The translations under genes and the position numbers were made by a program. Below, piece by piece: positions 59,315 to 64,000 of a stretch of DNA of 64,000 nucleotides. Position 1 is the first letter of the stretch; each line of letters begins with the position of its first letter. The stretch is from assembly GCF_000718025.1 (NCBI RefSeq), contig NZ_JODS01000011.1, positions 62,001 to 126,000 on the forward strand, read 5' to 3'. A model generated the notes under the pieces. That model ran no database searches. It had not been told where the DNA came from and saw only the letters and a list, made by a program, of their open reading frames with translations. Source of the stretch: Kitasatospora purpeofusca (GTDB taxonomy: Bacteria > Actinomycetota > Actinomycetes > Streptomycetales > Streptomycetaceae).

Positions 59315-61687
59315 TCAGGCCGAGCGGAACTCCGCGTGCAGGCGGCGGGTGTGGTCCAGGACCCGGACCGGTCCGTCCAGGCGGACCGCGGCGGTCAACC
59401 GGACGTCGGTGCTGGAGGCCGCGATCCGCAGCTCCAGCTCTCCCGGCTCCACGACGCGTCGGCCGTCGCGCCCGGTGAAGGAGGCGAGATCGGCGGGGAC
59501 GGCGATCCGGACCCGGACCCCCGCTCCCGGATCGAGGTCGATCCGCCGGTAGCCGACCAGCCGCTGCACCGGCTGGACCACGCCGGCGACGGGGTCGTGC
59601 AGGTAGAGCTGGACGGTTTCGCTGCCGCTCCGGTCCCCGGTGTTGCGCAGGGTGAAGGACAGCTCGAAGGTCCCGTCCGTCGCGGCGACGGCCCGTTCCA
59701 CCTCCAGGTCGGTCCAGCTGAAGGTGGTGTAGCCGATACCGTGCCCGAAGCCGAACGCGGGCGTGGGATCGGTGCTGGAGACCTCGCTGGCTCCCGCCAG
59801 GCGGGCGGCCAGGTAGGTCGAGGACTGGACACCGGGCCGGGCCGGAATGCCGACGGGCAGTCGGCCCGAGGGGTTGATCCGGCCGCTGAGCACGCCGGCG
59901 ACCGCCTCGGTGCCGGCCTCGCCCGGGAAGAATGCCTGGACGACGGCCGCCGCCTCGGTCACGGCCCGGCCCAGGGCGTAGGGCCGGCCGGCCAGCAGTA
60001 CCGGTACGACCGGCGTGCCGGTGTCCAGCAGGGCGTCCAGCAACTGCTGCTGGACGCCGGGAAGTTCCAGGGACTCCACGTCGCAGCCCTCGCCGCTGGT
60101 GCCGCGCCCGAACAGTCCGGCCCGGTCGCCGAGGGCGACGATCACCACATCGGCCCACCGGGCCGCCTCGACGGCTTCGGTGAAGCCGGACGTGTCGGGG
60201 CTGTCGATGCCGGACCCCGGGACGGTGCGGATCCCGCTGCCGGGGAACTCGGCCGCCAGCGCCTCTGCGAGCGTGGGCAGCTCGATGCCGGCCGGGACAT
60301 CGGGGTGCTGGCCGCCGACGTGCACGGGGAAGGAGTAGCAGCCGAGCACCGCGGTCGGGGCCTCGGCGTTGGGGCCGATCAGCGCGATCCGCCGTGGTGC
60401 TCGCAGCGGCAGGGTGCCGTCGTTGCTCAGCAGGACCACCGCCCGTTCGGCGATCTCCCGGGCCAGCGCGCGGTTCTCCGCCGGGTCGAGGTCGATCGCG
60501 CCGCGCAGCGCCTGCGGGTCGTCCAGCCGGAGCCCGGTGAGCGCGGCGGGGACGGCGTCCCAGTCCTCGTCCAGCAGGCCGAGTCGGGCCTTCTGGGCCA
60601 GGACGCGGCGCAGGGCCCGGTCGACCAGCGCCTCGGGGACCGTGCCGTCCTCGACGGCACGCAGCAGCGGTTCGCCGAAGGTCTTGACGGTGGGCAGTTC
60701 CACGTCGACGCCGCTGGCCAGGGCGAGCGCCGCGGCCCCGGCCCAGTCCCCGGCGACACCGTGCAGCACTTTGAGGAAGGCGATGCCGAAGTAGTCGGCG
60801 ACCACCGTCCCGTCGAAGCCCCAGGTGTCCCGGAGCAGTCCGGTCAGCAGGGCTTCGTCGGCGGCCGACGGGATGCCGTCGGTGTCGGTGTAGGCGTGCA
60901 TGACCGAGCGGGGGCGGCCTTCGCGCACGGCCATCTCGAACGGCGGCAGGATCACGTCGGCGCGTTCGCGGGGGCCCATGCCCACGGGGGCGAGGTTGCG
61001 TCCGGCGCGCGAGGCGGAGTAGCCGGCGAAGTGCTTGAGGGTGGCGACGACGCCCGCGGACTCCAGGCCCCGGACATACGCGGTGGCCACCGTGCCGACC
61101 AGGTAGGGGTCTTCGCCGATGGTCTCCTCGACCCGCCCCCAGCGAGCGTCGCGGACCACGTCGAGGACGGGGGCCAGGCCCTGGTGGACGCCGACGGAGC
61201 GCATGTCGCGGCCGATCGCGGCGGCCATCCGCCGGATCAGGTCGGGGTCGAAGGTGGCGCCCCAGGAGAGCGGCACCGGATAGGCGGTGGCGCCCCAGGC
61301 GGCGAAGCCGGCCAGGCACTCCTCGTGCGCGACGGCGGGTATCCCGAACCGGTTGGCGGCGGCGATGCGCTGCTGGCTGCGGGCGAGCGAGAGCGCGCCG
61401 AGCGCCGGGTCGACGGGAACGGTTCCGAAGGGGCGGGTCAACTGGCCCAGTCCGGACGGCAGCAGGTCGTCGAGGTCGGGCGGCGCATCCATGTCGTGCT
61501 GGTGCGGGGCGACCTCACCGCCCTCGTCGGAGGCACCGACCCAGATGCCGACGAGCTGGGCCAGCTTCTCCCGCGGCGTCATCTCGGCGATCAGGGCGTC
61601 CGCGCGCTCCTCGGGACCGAGCGCGCGGTCGCGCCATCGGCCGGTCCGGTCGGCGGACGGGGTGGCGAGGTTCGTGTGGCCGGTCAT
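59315..61687 (-). CDS. bxlA: GH3 beta-xylosidase
   Basis: 790 aa, no signal peptide, so intracellular. N-terminal barrel: GIPAVAHEECLAGFAAWGAT, VLDVVRDARWGRVEETIGED with PYLVG, VVATLKHFAGYSASRAGRNL, and nucleophile Asp298 in GTVVADYFG. Middle domain: LSNDGTLPLRAPRRIALIGP; C-terminal fibronectin III-like (DLEVERAVAATDGTFELSFT). Hydrolyses imported xylobiose to xylose. ATG overlaps the permease stop (ATGA). Symbol by operon resemblance to Streptomyces bxlEFGA. Confidence 0.9.
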   Translation of the reverse strand: MTGHTNLATPSADRTGRWRDRALGPEERADALIAEMTPREKLAQLVGIWVGASDEGGEVAPHQHDMDAPPDLDDLLPSGLGQLTRPFGTVPVDPALGALSLARSQQRIAAANRFGIPAVAHEECLAGFAAWGATAYPVPLSWGATFDPDLIRRMAAAIGRDMRSVGVHQGLAPVLDVVRDARWGRVEETIGEDPYLVGTVATAYVRGLESAGVVATLKHFAGYSASRAGRNLAPVGMGPRERADVILPPFEMAVREGRPRSVMHAYTDTDGIPSAADEALLTGLLRDTWGFDGTVVADYFGIAFLKVLHGVAGDWAGAAALALASGVDVELPTVKTFGEPLLRAVEDGTVPEALVDRALRRVLAQKARLGLLDEDWDAVPAALTGLRLDDPQALRGAIDLDPAENRALAREIAERAVVLLSNDGTLPLRAPRRIALIGPNAEAPTAVLGCYSFPVHVGGQHPDVPAGIELPTLAEALAAEFPGSGIRTVPGSGIDSPDTSGFTEAVEAARWADVVIVALGDRAGLFGRGTSGEGCDVESLELPGVQQQLLDALLDTGTPVVPVLLAGRPYALGRAVTEAAAVVQAFFPGEAGTEAVAGVLSGRINPSGRLPVGIPARPGVQSSTYLAARLAGASEVSSTDPTPAFGFGHGIGYTTFSWTDLEVERAVAATDGTFELSFTLRNTGDRSGSETVQLYLHDPVAGVVQPVQRLVGYRRIDLDPGAGVRVRIAVPADLASFTGRDGRRVVEPGELELRIAASSTDVRLTAAVRLDGPVRVLDHTRRLHAEFRSA

Positions 61688-62502
61688 TTTCCTCCGACGC
61701 CCATCAGGCCCTGGATCAGGGCCCGCCGGGCGAACAGGTAGACGATGAAGATCGGGAGCATCGACAGCACCACGGCGCTGAGCAGGCCGGGCACGTCGAC
61801 GCCGTGCTCGGTCTGGAAGTCGTACAGGCCGAGTGTGATGACCTTGGTGCTGTCCGACTGGGTGAGGATCAGCGGGAACAGGAAGCCGTTCCACGCCTGC
61901 AGAGCGGCGAAGACCACGACGGACGACAGGCCGCCCCTGGACAGCGGCACCACCAGCTGCCAGAACACCCGCCAGGGGGTCGCGCCGTCCATGGCCATGG
62001 CCTCGTAGAGCTCGTTGGTGATGTCGCGCATGGCACCCGTGAGGACCAGCGTGCACACCGGCAGGCAGAACGCAGCGGTGGGCAGGATGACGCCGAGCAG
62101 GTTGTCGTACAGGCCGGCCTTGCTGATGACGTAGAACATCGGCACGATCACGGCCTGCGCCGGGATCGCCAGACCCAGCAGGAAGATCCGGAAGACCGTG
62201 CCGATGGTCCTGCCCCGGGCCCGCACGATCGCGTAGGCGAGCGGGGGCACGACCAGCAGCACGATCGCCACCACGCACAGGGTGACCAGGAGCGTGTTGA
62301 GGAAGTCCTGGCCGAAGCCGTTGGAGAAGTCGTCGACGTAGTTCTGCAGGGTCAGCTCGGAGGGGAAGGTGAGCGGCCCCTTCGAGGAGTAGTCGGCGCG
62401 GGTCCGGAACGTCGAGATCAGCAGGACGTACAGGGGGAAGCCGACCAGGACGAGCCAGAGCGACGAACCGAGTCCGGCGAGGAGGTTGGGGCGCCGTCGC
62501 AT
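61684..62502 (-). CDS. bxlG: Xylobiose-type ABC permease (BxlG-like)
   Basis: 272 aa, six helices of the MalG/CUT1 type: LVLVGFPLYVLLISTFRTRA, TLLVTLCVVAIVLLVVPPLA, and the EAMAMDGATPWRVFWQLVVP coupling helix. ATG overlaps the previous stop by one base. Confidence 0.88.
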   Translation of the reverse strand: MRRRPNLLAGLGSSLWLVLVGFPLYVLLISTFRTRADYSSKGPLTFPSELTLQNYVDDFSNGFGQDFLNTLLVTLCVVAIVLLVVPPLAYAIVRARGRTIGTVFRIFLLGLAIPAQAVIVPMFYVISKAGLYDNLLGVILPTAAFCLPVCTLVLTGAMRDITNELYEAMAMDGATPWRVFWQLVVPLSRGGLSSVVVFAALQAWNGFLFPLILTQSDSTKVITLGLYDFQTEHGVDVPGLLSAVVLSMLPIFIVYLFARRALIQGLMGVGGK

Positions 62503-63437
62503 CACAGTCCCTCCGAGGTGCTGCGCATCCTGTCGTAGCCGGACAGCCGCACGACCGCGAGCGAGACCAGGGTGGCGACCATCACGAGGACCAGGGCGAT
62601 CGCCGAGCCCTCGCCGAAGTCGAAGCTCTTGAACGCCCGCCGGTACATGTAGAAGGCGCTGTTGGTGGTGTCGGTGCCCGGGCCGCCCTGGGTGAGGATC
62701 AGGACGGTGTCGAAGGTGGTGAGACCGCCGACCAGCATCAGGATCACCGAGGTGATCATGGTGTTGCGCAACTGCGGCAGGGTGATGTGGAGGAACTGCC
62801 GCACCTTGCCCGCGCCGTCGATCGCCGCCGCCTGGTACAGCACCCGCGGGATCGCCCGGGCCCCGCCCTGGTACAGCAGGGCGTGCATCGGCGTCCACTG
62901 CCACATGCCGACGAAGGTGAGCACCGCGAGGGCGCCGGCCTGACTGCCCATCAGGTTGCCGTCGCCGAAGAGCCACTCCATCTGCGAGGGCACCCCGAAG
63001 TTGGGGTCCAGGACGGCGCGCCAGACCACCGAGACCGCGGTCGCGGACAGCAGCAGCGGGATGAAGAAGATCGCGGACAGCACGGCGCGGTTGCGCTGGT
63101 GGCCGGCCGCCCACACCCCCAGCAGGATGCTCACCGGGGTCTGCACGACCGCCCCGGCCACGGTCAGTACCAGGGTCAGCCGGACGCTCTGCGTCATCAC
63201 CGGGTCGTGCAGCAGCGAGGTCCAGTTGGCGAGGCCGTTGAACCGGGGGGCGTCGACCCCGTTCCAGCTGGTGAAGGAGAGTACCGCGACCAGTGCCAGC
63301 GGCACGATGGCGAACAGCAGGAAGAAGACGGTCGCGGGCACGGCCCAGGCCAGGCCCGGGCGGGTCACCCCGACACCGGTCCGGCCCTCCGCCCGGAGGC
63401 GGCCGACGGACCCGGACATGTGGGAGAGAGCACTCAT
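62502..63437 (-). CDS. bxlF: Xylobiose-type ABC permease (BxlF-like)
   Basis: 311 aa. PATVFFLLFAIVPLALVAVL, NRAVLSAIFFIPLLLSATAV, coupling motif YQAAAIDGAGKVRQFLHITL-P, then TFDTVLILTQGGPGTDTTNS, typical of the MalF/UgpA group. ATG 63437 lies 11 bp after the binding-protein stop. Confidence 0.88.
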   Translation of the reverse strand: MSALSHMSGSVGRLRAEGRTGVGVTRPGLAWAVPATVFFLLFAIVPLALVAVLSFTSWNGVDAPRFNGLANWTSLLHDPVMTQSVRLTLVLTVAGAVVQTPVSILLGVWAAGHQRNRAVLSAIFFIPLLLSATAVSVVWRAVLDPNFGVPSQMEWLFGDGNLMGSQAGALAVLTFVGMWQWTPMHALLYQGGARAIPRVLYQAAAIDGAGKVRQFLHITLPQLRNTMITSVILMLVGGLTTFDTVLILTQGGPGTDTTNSAFYMYRRAFKSFDFGEGSAIALVLVMVATLVSLAVVRLSGYDRMRSTSEGL

Positions 63438-63448
63438 GGCGACCCGTC

Positions 63449-64000
63449 TCAGGAGGCGGGCAGGGCCTGCATGGCCCTGACGAAGCCGTCCACGTCGAGC
63501 TTGCCGCTGAAGAACTGCTGGACGGCGGTGCGGATCGGCGTGTTGGCGGCCGGCGGGTAGGCCTGGTCCCAGGACAGCTGGAACGACGGGGCGGCCTTGA
63601 CCAGGTCGTACTGGTACTTCGAGTAGTCGGGGTCGGCCGCCGTGCCGAGGAACTGCTCGGTGTTGGTGGTGGTCGGCAGGTTGCCGATCGCCAGCTGCGC
63701 CTTGACGAACTCCTCGGAGTACATCAGCTTCAGGAAGGCCGCCGCCGCCTCGGGGTGCTTGCTCTTCTTCAGCACCGAGTAGAAGTTGTTGGTGTTGCCG
63801 ACCAGGTTGGCCGGGTCGCCCTTGCCGCCGGCGATGCCGGGGAAGCCGCTGTACCCGAGCTGGCTCTTGGCGAACTCGGGATTGCCGTCCTGCTGGGTGG
63901 CGTACTCCCACGAGCCCATCAGCTCGAAGGCCGCCTTGCCCTTGGCCAGCAGGGCCGGTGAGCCGCCGTCGGTGAACTTCACCGAGTCGAAGTTCGAGCC
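63449..64000 (-). CDS. bxlE: Xylobiose-type ABC substrate-binding protein (BxlE-like), C-terminal part
   Basis: 184 codons, open to the right edge. KFTDGGSPALLAKGKAAFEL, MGSWEYATQQDGNPEF, PGIAGGKGDPANLVGNTNNF, FLKLMYSEEFVKAQLAIGNL and QAYPPAANTPIRTAVQQFFS show the C-terminal lobe of a CUT1 family (SBP_bac_1) binding lipoprotein. Signal and N-terminal lobe lie outside. First gene of the operon; its promoter is not in the window. CUT1 importers lacking an ATPase gene use the shared MsiK. Confidence 0.88.
   Translation of the reverse strand, partial: GSNFDSVKFTDGGSPALLAKGKAAFELMGSWEYATQQDGNPEFAKSQLGYSGFPGIAGGKGDPANLVGNTNNFYSVLKKSKHPEAAAAFLKLMYSEEFVKAQLAIGNLPTTTNTEQFLGTAADPDYSKYQYDLVKAAPSFQLSWDQAYPPAANTPIRTAVQQFFSGKLDVDGFVRAMQALPAS

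Noticed and set aside
56579..61741. A 5.1-kb open plus-strand frame across the GH10 and GH3 genes
   Set aside because: It is antisense to two genes with clear catalytic motifs; its product is Arg/Gly/Pro-rich without domains. High GC makes stops rare on the opposite strand.
1..64000. tRNA, rRNA, CRISPR, telomere or replication-origin sequences
   Set aside because: Looked for cloverleaf ends, spaced repeats, clustered palindromes and DnaA-box runs; none found by eye. A tRNAscan or CRISPR search would settle it.

Overview
The window is very GC-rich actinobacterial DNA with strong third-position GC, GTG/TTG starts, GGAGG-type ribosome sites and tightly overlapping operons. The gene set (AfsR/SARP regulator, mycothiol-type maleylpyruvate isomerase family enzyme, GH6/GH10/GH54 secreted enzymes with CBM2 or CBM42, bxl-type xylobiose operon, Arr) points to Streptomyces or a close relative such as Kitasatospora. 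I saw no rRNA, tRNA, CRISPR array, telomere or replication origin.

Left third (about 1-31 kb): accessory DNA with a graveyard of broken genes. It has an intact-looking IS5-family element with 26-bp inverted repeats, a probable -1 frameshift transposase and a passenger ORF. Fragments include an ISL3-like transposase, two 193-bp copies of a broken HxlR gene, a PIN domain, an XRE/transmembrane protein, an FMN-glutamate synthase start and several unassigned pieces. Among them stand intact genes: a YdjM-like membrane hydrolase, an NPPW methyltransferase, a secreted protein with two trypsin-like domains, an EamA exporter, a tendamistat-like secreted protein, an AfsR-like regulator, a toxin-antitoxin pair, a P-loop kinase, an AraC/DHFR pair and the rifamycin-inactivating enzyme Arr.

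The most interesting unit is the four-gene minus-strand cassette 17617-20361. It holds an Esx/WXG100-like small protein with a YxxxD tail, a 520-aa protein with a WxG helical N-terminus and a papain/calpain-like C-terminal cysteine peptidase, an unknown 133-aa protein, and a membrane-anchored chagasin-like (I42) cysteine-peptidase inhibitor. All genes overlap or lie within 2 bp. I read it as a type VII secreted protease effector encoded with its own inhibitor. Each part belongs to a known fold; the combination is the inference.

Middle (29-41 kb): ordinary metabolic and regulatory genes with clear operators. A TetR/SDR pair has three copies of CGGAT-N5-ATCCG. A MarR regulator lies between an aldehyde dehydrogenase and an MDR oxidoreductase, with a shared 13-bp motif at all three promoters. 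Also here are DedA, Imm49, PRC-barrel, DUF4383 and an ABM monooxygenase.

Right third (41-64 kb): a plant-polysaccharide island. A CebR-type operator precedes a collapsed GH5 cellulase gene and an intact GH6 cellulase. Xylose is handled by xylA, xylB and a ROK repressor. A furanose-type ABC importer (YtfQRT/YjfF-like), a LacI repressor, a GH54 arabinofuranosidase and a broken RICIN-domain gene share a TTGTTAGCGCTAACAA-like operator. GH10 xylanase, GH3 xylosidase and the bxlEFG-like ABC importer follow, the last running off the right edge. Together these genes degrade cellulose and arabinoxylan outside the cell, import xylobiose and arabinose, and convert xylose to xylulose 5-phosphate.
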